This document shows, in pieces, positions 1 to 12,221 of a stretch of 56,688 nucleotides of DNA. Origin of the DNA: Gymnopus androsaceus JB14 (Eukaryota > Basidiomycota > Agaricomycetes > Agaricales > Omphalotaceae); assembly GCA_009733575.1 (NCBI GenBank), contig ML769474.1, positions 109,886-166,573 on the forward strand, written 5' to 3'. Below the pieces are notes generated by a model that ran no database searches, was not told the origin of the DNA, and saw only the letters and a program-made list of their open reading frames with translations. The position numbers and the translations under genes are program-made. Within the stretch, counting starts at the first letter, position 1; each line of letters opens with the position of its first letter.

Positions 1-582
1 GTCTCCCGTATCTCGTACTTGTCATTGTGATATCACAATTTCCAGATAAACCATTGCCGTATTTCCTTCAAGATATCACCTACTTGATCAGCGAGCGTAT
101 GATTTTCTTAAGTGAAAACACCGCATTCCCATTTTTAGGAGACGGGAATTCCTTGGTTGGTATGAGGAGTACCTGCACGGTGGAATCCCTGAGTCTCGTT
201 ATAGCTTTGTAAGGTCCCCGCATCAGAACTCTTCGAGATTCATCAGTTGGGTGTCCAATTTTGGTTATGATATTTTCTAAAACCTAAATTTGCGGACGTG
301 TTTAGACCTCGAAAGATGCCCGTGCAGGGTTCAGTCCTCATACAGGGTACATCTTTTCCGCGAGAAGTGCTTCCTCGTGTGATATGTCTTTTCCAGACGC
401 CACAACTGGTAAGACGCGTCACTCCCTTTTGGAATCGCGCTGTCTTCCTGAAAAATATTTCATCTTTCTTTTTGTCGTGACTTAATCACGTAGGTTACTT
501 TTCTCAGGTATAAGAGGCTCAGGATTTCGAGATCGTAAGTCCCAAACTTCCCAATTCCTCCTCTCTGTGCGTTGTTCATACG

Positions 583-1332
583 ATGTCCAGATGGGTTACT
601 TCGAAACCTATTGTCGGTACGGACGATGAATTCCAACCTTCTCCCGTGCTTTCCAAGTCTGTGAACACTGCTTCTTCTTCTACTTCGTCGAGGGCCCATC
701 ATCGTACTGCCGCGGTGGTCCCTGTTATCAAAACTCAGCGCGCCTCGACTTCTGGTCAAACTTCTCGTTTGACTGGCCCTGGTCGGTCAGGACTCTCGTC
801 CTCGACCCTTCCTGCTGGTCGTGGTGGGGCTCGTGGTGCTGCTGGGCCGTCCCGAGGTTCTTCCTCAGCAACCTCAGTCGCCAAGCCTCCCTCCAGCCTT
901 CGCCAGATCGTCGAGAATAGCAAGATCGTCTTGCTACCTCTGACTGGTAAGCTTTTCACTTCTTCAAATTTTAGTCCAATCTTGGCTGACCGTTACTCCC
1001 TTTTTCTCGTAAGAAGATGCTCGGCTCCTCTCGTTCTGGTTCCTGTGGACCGTATTCTTGCAAGGTATCTTTGCCTGTGCGGAATATCAGTCTCAGAGTG
1101 AGGACCTGGAGATCTCGCCGGCGAATTGGGTCACTTTCTTTGATAAGCATTCACCCAGAATGGTAAGTCTTCCTTTCAACCTTCCTTCGTGGTTTTTTTA
1201 AATTTTATGCTGACTCCGTCCTTCTTCTAGGTGGCCTATAAGGCCAAGTATGGTAAATATATGGCGACTACTTGGTCCGCGGCGTTTTTGCTCGGCGTTC
1301 AGCGATTCTGTACACAGATGCTGCAGCCATAG
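583..1332 (+). CDS. Small hypothetical protein, three exons, last codons inside a SINE
   Basis: Not recognised by family. Exons at 583-946, 1014-1162 and 1231-1332 splice at GT-AG sites to an open frame of 204 codons. Residues about 20-105 are rich in Ser, Thr, Ala, Gly and Arg and look disordered. A hydrophobic stretch (LLSFWFLWTVFLQGIFACA) follows at about residues 126-144 and could be one membrane segment. The C-terminal part is mixed polar (ending FLLGVQRFCTQMLQP). The last codons and the TAG stop fall inside the 3' end of the SINE at 1321-1705, so the native C-terminus is probably lost. The start is the first ATG of the open frame. The exon model is inferred from splice signals and frame continuity; no function is claimed. 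Confidence 0.55.
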
Positions 1333-1705
1333 CTGTTATCCTGACTGCTTGGACTTGGGATATAACCACATGTTCCAAACTCTTCATCAGGGATAGTACC
1401 ATGGGCCCCAACACACATAAGGATATTACCATGGACCCTCATTAAAGGGTCCGCATGGATAAATCCCTAGTGCCTGTTGTAGTCAAGGACTCGTGACTTT
1501 CCCGCTCTTTCCCAAATGGGACATGATGTGCCCAGTCCCAAATTGGAATCGGCGCACGCCCGGGGGACCTGTCCGAAACAGCCGTAATCCCAGCCAAAAT
1601 TAATGGCATGACCATGAATCGAACGGTAGGTCTCTTGGATATACACTGATTAAGCGCCAAGTATGAGTTCCGTACAACAGGTTAATCCACTAGGCTAAGA
1701 CAGCA
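1321..1705 (-). mobile_element. tRNA-derived SINE, copy C
   Basis: Read on the minus strand, the element begins near 1705 with a tRNA-like head. It has an A box (TAGCCTAGTGGATTAA, about 1682-1697) and a B box (CGTTCGATTCA, 1615-1625). A non-tRNA body follows and ends in a tail containing AGGATAACAGCTA near 1330. The body and tail match the copy at 38717-39091 closely, and the tail also resembles the copies at 7395-7839 and 45327-45775. These are internal RNA polymerase III promoter elements as in known SINEs. No clear target-site duplication was found. Confidence 0.8.
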
Positions 1706-3410
1706 ATAGAATGTGTTCTCTCAATCTTGTCATAACGGTCATCTTTTCGTCACTCCATGCAAACTCCATGTACTCCTGTAGCCACAGCTTTTGTTTGCTC
1801 AATATATATATATATATTTGTATTCTAGAACAATCAATTACGCTAGACGCGGTCATACTTGAGCTGGAAGCACTTGCGGGATCTGGGACAGCCATCATAC
1901 GCATGAAAGGCAATGGTTCCATGTGTGGTAGTCCAGCAGGTGAGAATTTCACCAGAGGGTGTAGGGAGGAAAGTTGTCGAAGGGGAAAGGAGGGAAAAGT
2001 CTCGTGAATGAGAAAAGATCGCCCGAGTTTGGTTAACCGTCCAGATGACTTGGTTATGTGATGTCTCCTGCAAGAACCTGTAAAAGATAGGTTAGATTGT
2101 ACACATCGAATTTCCTCAACACTTACCTTTTCCTTCATCATCTCGTCAATCATCTTTCCGCCCATCTCGTAGACAGTCTCCATATCCGTCATTTGTCGGT
2201 CATGTCAAATATGGCGGAAATGTTGTCAACTTACATAACATGGTTAAGCGTGAATCAAAGAAGACGTTGAGCAAAAAAACACATACATTGCGTTCTGTCA
2301 CACAAGCGTTCAACCCGTTCAACGATGAGACAAAAGGCTTGAGCAAAATCACAACAGCTCCTTCCTATAGATCGAGGAACTTGGGCCGCAAATCTGGGCT
2401 CGCTGACTAGGAGTAAGATAGTCAGGTTGATGGTTGGATTTGAGAGAGGTGGTGAGGAAGTGGAGGCGATGGCTTGTTTGCGGGGACAGCCTGGTTTCGG
2501 TGTTCAAGCCAGAGAGTAAGAGACTGTGGGAATGGTCAGATGGAATGGACGGAAGGGAAGAATAGAAATTACTCATACTTCATGGTGAGGGTCATTACCG
2601 CCTGTGTATCCTTGCTCCTGTCTGGGAGTACCATTGATGAAAGGCCAGGATTCTTGAAGATCTACATGGATTGAATAATTAGCATAGTTCAAATTTGAGA
2701 TGACAGGAAGCTCACCGTTTGATCAGCAACAGTCGACCAAACTCTGGGGTTATCTAGTTCCTCAACAAACAAGCCGGCATAGAAAAGACTGCGGTTCTAG
2801 GTATGCGTCACTATTTCTGCAATCATCAGAAGTACCGTTAGTGAAAGCATTGTAAACAGTAATAATGTTGGGTAGTCGAGAACGTCTGGAAGTTGGAGCA
2901 AGTTAAACCTGAACTAGAATTAAGGCTAAGGAGTACTAGCACGAACCATGATGGGCAATGAAGGATGGCATGCAATCAACGGAACTTCGGAAGTTAGAGC
3001 TAGAACGGGAGATAGCAGAAGTAATTTTTAAACTTGGCAACAGGCGTTGGCGGGTTTTCAGTGTTTCGAGAGGGGACCGCCAGGTGTGAATTCACGGTTT
3101 ACGATACATGGATTGGGCTGGACGGAGGTTCTAAGGAGGCGGGTGAGGATGGGGTTCTGTATTCAGATTTGAGGCATGAAATGGATGGTACCAGTGCCGG
3201 TGGCGATGTAGATGAAGATTCCACAGAAGGAGAAGTCATTAGAGGAACCTGAGCTCGAGCCTCCAGAGACCGGAATCTGACCAAAAACCGCATAGAAAGT
3301 GAAGCGTGCTGAATCATTTGATGCCAATATACTGAATCGACAATGTTACGTTGGGAACGCATGCATCACCAGAGTCCCGAGGCGAAGTTGAGCGAGGAGA
3401 CAATGAGGTG
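1706..3410. other. Fragmentary region with short unassigned minus-strand ORFs
   Basis: No product is recognised. On the minus strand a possible exon (about 2192-2126) can be spliced across an intron with GT-AG ends to an exon at about 2064-1843. Further short open stretches lie at 2576-2349 and 3362-3099, the last Ser/Pro-rich. They may be remnants of one multi-exon gene, but no domain or convincing continuous model can be read. A sequence near 2960-2995 resembles part of the repeat at 3660-3695. Confidence 0.3.
1802..1817. repeat. (TA)n microsatellite
   Basis: A run of about eight TA dinucleotides just outside the head of the SINE at 1321-1705. Confidence 0.85.
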
Positions 3411-3605
3411 TCAAAGAATGAGGAAGTGAAGAAGATGGTGAAATGGCGGAAGAAGACGAAGTGGAGAGAGAGAATCAACATCTCCTCATTCAGCTACTCG
3501 ATCCAGTATGAGCATTCAATATGCAGCTGAGAATTTCAATAACGTACAATGACTTTAACAACTGCATTGTCTAGGTCTTGCAATAAGTTCAAGTTCTGCT
3601 GAATG

Positions 3606-3915
3606 GATGGTTGCGCCAGAGGCTGGAACGAAAGACGACTGCGGTTGTGACATGAGGGAAAGGGCAATCAACGGAACTCCGGAATTCGGCTGATTCAAAT
3701 TGGCCCGCTGATGTGAAGGACGCTACGAGTGTGAAGGACGCTACGAGTGTGAAGGACGCGACGCTCATAGTCCTCTCTCTCCTAGTCAGAGTCTTGTCCC
3801 TTCCGAGACTGGGTGTAGTAGAAGACAAGATACAAAACACGAAAACGGCAAAGCGGTATGATTTAAACTCTATCTGTTCATTTAATTTAATTTACTCTGA
3901 TCGCGACAGCGATAT
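3606..3915 (+). repeat. Composite-repeat block 1 (copy A)
   Basis: Matches two separated pieces of the second copy in the same orientation: 40628-40655 (GATGGTTGCGCC followed by AAAGACGAC) and 41626-41925. In copy A the two pieces are joined directly; in copy B about 970 bases holding a Usp-type gene fragment lie between them. The block includes the GTGAAGGACGCTACGAGT units and ends near a GATCG-containing segment found in both copies. Confidence 0.7.
3713..3758 (+). repeat. 18-bp tandem repeat
   Basis: Two full units and a partial third of GTGAAGGACGCTACGAGT. The homologous block at about 41730 carries only one and a half units, so copy number differs between the two composite repeats. Confidence 0.8.
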
Positions 3916-4489
3916 CTGAGCTCCTCCTGGTAAGAACTAAGTTAACTCAATCTGCTCTTCACAAAGTCTCTAATATACATTTTAGGCAACCTGGTTTGTA
4001 TTCTAGAACTTAATGAGAACAAAATGAAAATCACACATGCACACTTCCGAGACCAAGGACACCATATTAAAAGGGGCCAACTTTGAGCAACCATTCCTTT
4101 AATTTGATTGCTGCTTGTTTTGCTCAAGCCTTCTCTCCTGATTCATCCTCTACTAGATTCTTTCAGCTATGATTATACTAGGAGCAATACCATTGTTGCT
4201 TCTAGTACTGATAGTTAAAGTACCCCGCGTGTATTGGAATGCGATGAAAAGGATAGCTATGGCGTAAGTAACTACGAAACTCTCTAAGTAAGCCAATCTT
4301 TCCCAAATACTCTTGGTAGCGTATTCACAACGTTCAATTACATACTAATTTTCACTGTCTGCAATCTTAGATATCCAGAATCGAGAACTTATGAGTTGCT
4401 TTTCCATTGTGAGCTCATTTCATTCATTCAATATTTGACTAACCGTGAACTCCATGCATTCCAGAACGCAAGTGGAATACAGGTGTAAT

Positions 4490-4935
4490 AAATGCTCAAA
4501 AATGACCTCCAAGACTCACTGGATCCTTGATGTCAGCCTGAGTACGGTAAGTATTCCAAATAAAATAATGTTTTATCGTAGGTTATTACACTCACTAAGT
4601 GCATGATTGGCATACTAATGGCATACTAAAACTAATATGCATGTATAAAACGATCTCGGAGTGTATCTGCGATCATCTCACTGCTTGAGATCGTTGTTTG
4701 AACGAGCTCGAAAGAAACGCCCATTGAGCGCCTACGGACCGCGTTTCCGAGCGTGAGATCTCACGGTTGAACTTTGCTCTCAACCAACTCTCGACGTTCA
4801 TTCAACACGACAAACCTTGTCTAAATCTCTACAGGCCATGGTGAGTCTATATTATCTGCTTACGGTGCTTATCTCCAAGCTTTTTTTTTGACTTTCCTCC
4901 CTGGTTATAGCTCAATCTTCCCCTGGATTAACTTG
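4490..4935 (+). repeat. Composite-repeat block 2 (copy A), upstream of the Uso1 fragment
   Basis: Homologous to 42480-42960. Shared landmarks are AAAATGACCTCCAAGA, a segment around GAGCTCGAAAG, a GC-rich word at 4725-4750 (GCGCCTACGGACCGCGTTTC), CTCACGGTTGAACTT, and a T-rich run followed by GGTTATAGCTC. Similarity stops at about 4925-4935, exactly where the two cargo genes differ: Uso1 here, GH47 in the other copy. It replaces the missing 5' part of the gene and could supply a promoter or untranslated leader, which is inference. Confidence 0.75.
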
Positions 4936-4974
4936 TTGAATCACCTTCTCTGTAGGCTCAATTTAATCTTCTTT

Positions 4975-7350
4975 CGCCAATTTATCATTTCTGACAAGGT
5001 CCTAGCAATGGTACAAGGATTAGTTTTACAGAATCCTGACATTCAAAAGGTCCTCGCTTTCGAAAGTGCCTTTGAAAAGCTTTTCAACATTGTTAGAGAG
5101 GGAGGTATTGAAGGAGGAGCTATTGCGCATGAAGCCCTTATTTGTGTCAATAATTTACTGCGCTTTAACTCGTCCAACCAAGTATGTCTTTGTTCTGCTT
5201 AAACCCATACCCCTGCTCACATGTGATCAGAGCTACTTTCGAGAAACTGGACTGACACCTCTTATTCTCTCCCTGCTCCTTTTCCCGCCGAATATCCTGC
5301 CCGATGCTCCCACACCACAGGAATTTACTCTCCAATTCTGGGACGATCAAAAGTTGGTGAATGCGCTGGCTATCGTTGCCATTATAGGCTTGCTTATTGG
5401 ATCAAAAGGATATGGAGTACGTCTTCATTTCAGCTCTTAGTACATACTTTAACATCTCCTGAGCAGGGCCAAGACTCGTATGTATTCACGCCTTGCTTGA
5501 TCAAAATCGTGCTCACGTCTAATGCGCCTACATCCCTCAAAACGCAACCACTTCCTCTTCTTCCCGCAAACCTCAACTTTCCTCTATCGGAGCTCATCAT
5601 CACTCCGTACATGCCTGTACCGGAAACTAATGGTGAAGAATGGGATCGGTTAGAAGCTGCTTCAGCGTTAGATGCTCTCGTCAAACTTGCTTTGAACGGA
5701 GAGTACAATGGCCAGGAAAGTGCAAGGAGACTGATGACCGGCTTAGAACTACGAACTGTGGCAGTAGGGGTTTTTGAGGTACGTATACGTGGTTTTGTTT
5801 CTTGTGAGTATTGACCTGAGCCTGGTGTAGAATTTGTTAGGAAGGAAGAAATCAAATACGCTATTATATCAGCAATAGATCGTTCCCGAAGGAGCTGGTC
5901 CGTTTCCTTTCTCCTATTGTTCTTTCTTTAGATTAATATTGTTCTTCTAGACCCGTCACAGCTTCCGCCAACACCTCTTCAAGCACTCTCAATGTCACCA
6001 GAAACTTCTGGTCCCCTCGACCACGTCCTAGTATCCTCGCCCTCTTTGCCAGCGTTCTTTTCTCTCATCTGCTACGCTCATCTCCTCGTTGTAAAACCCT
6101 CGCACAATCTATAAAACCCAACCTCCAACCCAAATACCTCTGCAGCAGTGGCGCAGCTTTTTTGTTCCCGCTGATGGTCCAGCTCCAGAACCCATGCCTG
6201 CCGCTCATGAAGAGGACGATGATCCTCCAAAAATGCTATTGCAGATCCTCATGGAGATTTATCCTTGGCATTCTTGTCCAGGTCAAAAACGGATACGTCA
6301 GACTTGGAATCGAGAGAATGGGACCGATTGATTGTGGGCTATTTGACTCTGCTATGTCAGTGGTTATGGGAGGATCCTGCGGCAGTGAGGGACTTTTTGA
6401 ACTCAGGTGGGTTGGGAATAGTACATGTCTATTTTCCCCGATGACGCAGCTGCTGACTTTTTTTTTTTCAGCTCGTAGATCCCATCAACCAGAGTTTCCT
6501 TTTTCCGAGTTTATGTATATTCATACTAGGCATCATGTATGAGTACAACCGGGAGCTTGGATAGATTACTCAGTAAGCGTCTACTGTTCGTGTGTACGTT
6601 TTATAAACTAACTCATGTCTTGCAGTGCGACAATAAGTCCCATCCTAAATCGTCTCGGCGTAGATACTCTCCTTGGGCGTATGGCTCGTCTGAGAGAGGA
6701 CGAACGTTTCAAAACTGTCAGTCCAGAAACACTCGTACAGTATTATGCTAGCTCTGCGCCGCACCTACAAGCCACCACTACTGCTGCTGCAACTGCTAAA
6801 TCGGAAGCAGAAGGAGAAGTGTGGTTTGATTGGGCGTTTGTTGATTTCTAGAAATCGAATTATTGTAAGTGGTATCAGTTTAAAGAAGTTGTTATGCTCA
6901 CCTAGTACACTTTGCATTAGACACCGTCCAACGAGGGCTTTCTACGGATCCGGATCAGCTTGCTTCTACGTCTGGTGCGTTTTGCTCAAAGAACTCGTTC
7001 ATCTCTGCGTACTAAATTTCCATTGCAGGACCCAGCGCGGAAACAGCTATGCTGATATCTACCCTCCAAGACACGCTTCGTAGTCAGTCACAAGAAATCG
7101 AAACATCTCCGTAACCAACTGCAACAACAAAAACCACCTCCTCCAGACAATAGCGCCGAGGTTCGTAGACTTATTCTCTTCGAGAAACACGCTGGAGCTA
7201 AACTAATGCTCTTTCTGCTTTCTTAGATCGCCACCCTCAAATCAGAACTGCACTTCAAGCCTCGAGCTCAAGATTGAGGAGGTCGAGGAGGTCGAGGATG
7301 AGGATGCATTGGATGAGGTTATTTATGCGTTTAGGAAGCTCATCAGGTAG
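4975..7350 (+). pseudogene. uso1: Uso1/p115 vesicle-tethering protein, 5'-truncated and frameshifted
   Basis: Uso1/p115 tethers ER-derived vesicles to the Golgi; it has an armadillo-like head and a coiled-coil tail. The first readable exon (ATG 5008) gives LQNPDIQKVLAFESAFEKLF and NNLLRFNSSNQ, then SYFRETGLTPLILSLL, then NAPTSLKTQ, LNFPLSELIITPYMPVPETN and EWDRLEAASALDALV, all typical of the head. Later pieces include QWLWEDPAAVRDFLNSGG, RLGVDTLLGRMARLREDERF and a short coiled-coil end closing at TAG 7348. About the first 190 residues of the family are absent. Frame breaks are visible near 5885, near a T run at about 6155, and near 6270. The 5' side is composite-repeat block 2 and the 3' side a SINE, so this looks like a captured, decaying gene fragment. 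Confidence 0.85.
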
Positions 7351-7394
7351 CCATTATTGATGCTTGTACTGTACTATGCAGTGAATGGATAAAA

Positions 7395-7839
7395 TAATGC
7401 TGCTACATGGCCTGCCATAGAGGTCACATAACCGAATTAGTTCAACCACATATATTGTTCCTATGAACAAGTGGTTAATGTGCACTGTGAGCGTTTACTT
7501 GATTGATTAGACGCTGGAGTATTCATGGAGCGTAGGGTTCGATTCCTTGCGGCGACATTTTACTCCGGCTCTATGTCGGTCTGGCGAATGTTTCCGGTGT
7601 CTCTGTTGCGCTCATCTTTGTCAGCGCATACCTCCGCCTCGGTGACTCATCCTCCCGATGCTGTGGGCGCTGGCATTACTGGAGCAATGGATAAATCCTT
7701 TGGTCATAGTGGCTCCATGGATTTATCCCATACCCCATTCCAGCGGTATTGGCTCTGCTGTGGTTGTATCCTTGCTGAAGCATTTGCTAAGTAGGGATAT
7801 ATCCCAGTGTCAAGCCTTCAGGATAATAGTTACAGGTGT
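7395..7839 (+). mobile_element. tRNA-derived SINE, copy A
   Basis: Matches 45327-45775 along its whole length. The tRNA-like head has an A-box-like segment (CAAGTGGTTAATG, about 7468-7480) and a perfect B box (GGTTCGATTCC, 7536-7546). The tail (TTCAGGATAATAGTTACAG) resembles the tails of the minus-strand copies C and D. It follows the Uso1 fragment directly, as copy B follows the GH47 fragment. Homology to copy B starts about 60 bases before the A box, so the true 5' end is uncertain. Confidence 0.8.
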
Positions 7840-9074
7840 CTGGCTAGATTTCAACCTCCTACTCCGAATCCTGACAATCCTTGGCCTCCTCGAGCCACCC
7901 CCCAGAATGCTCCGGCCAGCTCTCCACCTCCTCCTCCTCCAGCTACCACTACTATGCCTAAAGAGGATAGTCGGTTGTATCACAACAACCTCAAGAAGAA
8001 AGCCCTCAACTCCCTACCCGCTGACCAGAAACGGTCGTGGAATGTGAGTCTGTCTACTACATGTTTGATCCTCAACAATGAACTAATGTGATTCCAGGCA
8101 CTCTTCCGCAGGTGCTTCAAGCAATTGACCAGACAAAGCAGAATCAATGATTTCAACGACTATAATTCTACCAGCGACGCGACTGCAGAGGCCTTTGGAG
8201 ACGGAACGGGACCAGGTCCACAAGGCGACAATCTATATCGTCTGTACTTTGGTTTTGGCTGGCAACAAGCGGGAGGTTGTTGCCAACATTTCCAAACACG
8301 TGCTCAACAAAGTACAGGGAGACACGCAGCCTTGTTTGAGTGCTGCAGAGGTAGAAGCAGTGATTTGGGATCTTGTCAGGCAAGCTCAAGTTTCTTGGAA
8401 GGTGAACAAACCGCACCCAGTAGTAGGTGCAAATGGAGAAGAGCATATGGAGGATGGATCCGAAGCCGCAGCCCGTCAAAACCAATACGCTTTGCACCGT
8501 GAGCAGAGGTTGAAGATCAATGGTCGCAAGAAAACAGTGAGTCAATTGATGATCTACATACTCTTAATGATGATTGACATGGATGCAGAAGTACGAAGGC
8601 CGCAAGATAGGAATTGTGGAGTTGCGTGAAGCTCCTTCTCAGCAAGACCCAGTTGCAAAACGGAAATGGGAAATGATGGAGGAAGTCAATGAAGCCCTCG
8701 GAACTGAAGGGCAATCATCTGAAGAGAGCGACAGGGAGCCTGGCAAATGCCTGTCCAATCACGCTTACCTGCTCAAGGTAACCCGGCCATTTTATCGACA
8801 CAAGCTTGCCAGGGAGCTCATGGAGAATCTTGATAAAGCTATTGACCAGGTCCATGCTGATTCTGGCACCCGTCGTGTTCGTCATCGCATCCGCACAAGG
8901 TCAACTGTCAGAAGTACAAATTTGCTCCAAAGCGGCCTACCAACAGCTCTCTATGATCCCTATTTTCTTGAGCATCTCACTCCAACGATGCGGAACCGGG
9001 TCAGACCTTGTGATACCCCAATGCCTCGATTCTCTGCATACGTGAGCCAGACTTCAGACAGAATGCAGGAGTGA
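7840..9074 (+). pseudogene. Degenerate hypothetical protein
   Basis: Family not identified. A Pro-rich stretch (7855-7950) precedes ATG 7954 and a charged segment (MPKEDSRLYHNNLKKKALNS). An intron at 8044-8097 follows. After it the best coding frame changes: an exon from about 8190 reads ETERDQVHKATIYIVCTLVL and continues through AAEVEAVIWDLVRQAQ to an intron at about 8537-8587. The last exon includes KYEGRKIGIVELREAPSQQ and VTRPFYRHKLARELMENLDK and stops at 9074. Composition suggests an intracellular, partly helical protein. The frame change near 8100-8190 may be an unrecognised intron or a mutation. The SINE just upstream may have replaced the original 5' end. Confidence 0.45.
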
Positions 9075-9719
9075 AGGGATCTTCTGTACGTCCAAAAGGC
9101 TCTATTATAGCTGATTTATTTACTCAACCCTACTTTAAACATCAGACGCAGTGATGACCCTGGATGCACTGAATGTCCTGGACATGCTGGACTTGTCCGC
9201 TTCGGGCCAAGGACGCACCTGCGGATTTTCAACTCTGTTGAACTCCATTTTTTCATCCTGACTTTTGTACATGATAACATCTCGGTTGAACATTTTCATA
9301 TCAACCAGAGACTCATTCACATAGACTTTCTGATTTTCATCTTTACTTTCTCCAATCATGAAAAATATGATTTCTACTATGTTGAATTATATTATGAAAA
9401 TAGTACTTATGGTATAAATATCTAGTGGTTCAAAAGATCTACAATCGCTACTCATATCATATCTACTGAATACAGAACTGAGATCCACATATTCTGCCCA
9501 AACTTCTAACTAACTGAACCCTTCCATTTCGGTCCGATGTTTGGCAAGGCCCAAAATCGAGCCAAAGGTTCTCACTTCAGTCAACACATCTGCTGAGCGG
9601 ATATTTGTTACTTTCCCGTGTGATATCTTTCCTGTCATTGCTTACATATGCAACTCTCTAGACTCTGACCAAAGGACTGAGTGCGTTCGATTTGATTAAT
9701 TAGTTGTCTAATCCTCATC
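9075..9719. other. No recognisable gene
   Basis: AT-rich sequence after the degenerate gene. A 74-codon minus-strand ORF (9135-9359) has no recognisable features. The missing N-terminal exon(s) of the Arp4-like gene were sought here and not found. Confidence 0.4.
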
Positions 9720-11147
9720 ATGTACACAGTCTCCGACTTTGGTCCCATTCTCGCTTTAATTCAATATGCTTTGGAAGATGTCATGTGTGTCTCTGCATCA
9801 GAGCACCCAGTTCTTGTCACAGAACCTTCATGGAACACACAAGCCAATCGAGAACGCATGGCCGAGATTATGTTTGAAGAATTCCAAGTTCCTGCGTTTT
9901 ATATCGCGAATAGTAGCGTATTAAATACGTGAGTCCAACCAACGCTATGATCAACCAAATGTGTTGAACTCGTTCGTAGTTTTGCCGCAGGCAAAGGTTC
10001 CGCTCTTGTAGTTGATATTGGTCAATCAATGGCCAGTGTAATACCAGTTGTAGATGGATTTGTTCTTCGTAAAGGTACGCGCACATGCGCTCTCTGTAGG
10101 TCCAACTACCATACCGACGACGCCACCAGGTCTCCAGTATTTGAGCTTGCCACAACTAGTTCGCGGACATGCCCGACATCTCCTTACCATACCAAATGCA
10201 ATGCGCCCGCCGATTGACCTGTATCCCTACCAGCTCATTGCCAATAAAGCGGTATGTGCTGTGCTTGGCCATGCTACTTTCATTGCTAATTGCACACAGG
10301 CCGTTGAACCCAACACCCCTCCTCGATACACACTCCGCGAGGACCGTCTCCCCGGCGTTACCGCGTCATGGCGTGAGTGGTACGAATCCCGTGAGGTGGA
10401 TGAATGGCTACAAAGCGTAGGTGGCATTCCAGATCAGGGTTGGAATGACCAGTGAGTGTTTTTTCTCTCCATTCCAAGAAACTGCACTCACTCGGCATAC
10501 AGGATCATCCAACATCGGCAACCCAAACAATACAAGTTCCCGACAGGTTATAATACCTGGTTCGGACCTGAGAGGTTTATGGCTGGGGAAGTATATTTTA
10601 CTCATTCACCCCAACTTATGGTAAGCCTGCATCCTTCCCCTGCATCCACATCTCTCACTCTACCTTTGCTTTCGCTTTCTTAGGCCTCCGCCCCCAACAT
10701 CGCAAAACCCATCCCAGGTCTCATCTTGGATTCTCTTCGGGCTTGTGACCCCGAACTGCGTCAAGTGTTGATAAGTAACGTCGTTTTGACTGGCGGGGCC
10801 AGTATGTTCTCTGGACTTTCGGATCGTCTGGCGACGGAGCTAGGGAGGCAGTTTCCTCATGTGAGTTCAGTCCTTCTCTGCCAACGATGAGGGTCTTTTC
10901 TGAACCTCCGTTCTCATCCCTTCGCTTCATAGTTCAAAATCCACGCACCAGGAAACCCAATCGAACGTCGGTACGGTGGCTGGCTTGGTGGCAGTATTTT
11001 GGCCAGCCTTGGAACGTTCCATCAGTTGTGGATTAGTAGGGAGGAATGGCAGGTGTGTTCTGTTGAATCTTTCACCTTGCTGTCTTTTCAACTTTAATTA
11101 TTTTTTTGCGTGTCTAGGAACATGGAAAGGCCATTGTTGGGCAGTGA
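9720..11147 (+). CDS. arp4: Actin-related protein 4-like, lacking the N-terminal exon(s)
   Basis: Arp4 is the actin-related subunit of the NuA4 and INO80/SWR1 chromatin complexes in the nucleus. Eight exons (9720-9928, 9980-10074, 10130-10251, 10300-10451, 10503-10620, 10684-10860, 10933-11052, 11118-11147) splice at GT-AG sites into an uninterrupted 340-residue frame. Diagnostic stretches are [67 protein letters not shown] and the terminal EHGKAIVGQ. The actin-fold nucleotide loop VVDIGQ is present. The usual first 70-90 residues are missing. The ATG at 9720 overlaps a good splice acceptor (TGTACACAG), so an upstream exon was probably once joined here. The rest of the frame is intact, unlike most host-gene pieces in this window. 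Confidence 0.85.
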
Positions 11148-12221
11148 TGTAAATGAGGCTCAGGCAGGCCAAAAAATATTCTACCAAGTGTTTTGTTATT
11201 GTTTGTCGGACTAGTTGGTTTTACTGTATGTAAGTAGTTCTACGAAACTATCTTCTTGCCATGTTTGAAAATTCGAGTTTGTATGTTCACTGGCATATTA
11301 TAATTTGTCTTCATTGCCATGTAAGCGAGATTCTCAGAGAGTGAAAATTAACGCGAGCCCAGAATCCTGATTCATCTGGGCTGGCTATGCACAATTCTTC
11401 AAGAAAATCTAGAGGTTGGCCTTGCAAACAAGTATCTACAGCCACAGGCTCAGAAGAATTTGGTTCCCTTTTTGCCCTTGTCCCACTATTGTCGTGAAAG
11501 GCCATCGTAGCCTGCGCTTACTCTTCCTCAGAACTGAAGTCAAAAGATTAGCTCTGACTTTGTGTTCTACTCTACATATTTTGCTTCCAGAACTAAAGAA
11601 GGCTCAATTGCACGTTCATTTGCTCTAGGTACGCCCTTTCTTTGCCCTTTTCTCTGCTACTCAGTCAGTCCTAGCGCTCTGCAGATCTTGCTAGTACAAG
11701 TACTTACTTTCTCCTTTGTTAGATAAGAGTGGTCTTCTCACAACTGGGAGTCCTCAGTTCTTTCAGGAAAAAAGTCCTATATCAGACAACAAAACCGATA
11801 GCCTACAACTACTCACGAGCCTGTGTGCCCTGTCATGTGGCAGCGACAGGTGGGCATTCCGTTGAGTCCCTACTGATTGTAAACCTTCAATCAATTGGGC
11901 GAGTATAGGCAAGAAAAAAAATACAAACATGCTTGAGAAGTTTGCCTTTGCCAGTATTCACTTGGTTGACGACCCGGAAGCAGTTTGTGATAGGCGGGCG
12001 CCCAGTTGACCTCCGATACATAGCTGCCAATGCGAGTCACATCTGTGTAGGTGGATACTACTACCCACCAGTGGCGCCATTCATCAAGAAGCTGGCGAGC
12101 ATACATTGAAAACCTACAAATAGTTGTCATTCAGAGAATTAGAGAATGTGATTCATTGATGAGAAAACCTGTCATTTGGGTCATCAACAGAAGCAGTCGA
12201 GGGCATAGGGATAGTCCTGTT
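11148..12221. other. No recognisable gene
   Basis: Only short ORFs in several frames on both strands, none with recognisable motifs. It separates the plus-strand Arp4-like gene from minus-strand fragments. Confidence 0.4.

Noticed and set aside
1..582. Small ORFs at 27-212 and 298-480
   Set aside because: No ATG context, domain or splice continuity that supports them as genes.
3606..7850. Helitron termini (5' TC, 3' hairpin plus CTAG) for the composite repeat
   Set aside because: A CTAG lies just after the SINE in copy A (about 7847), but copy B has none at that place and no consistent hairpin was seen, so a Helitron call is not supported.
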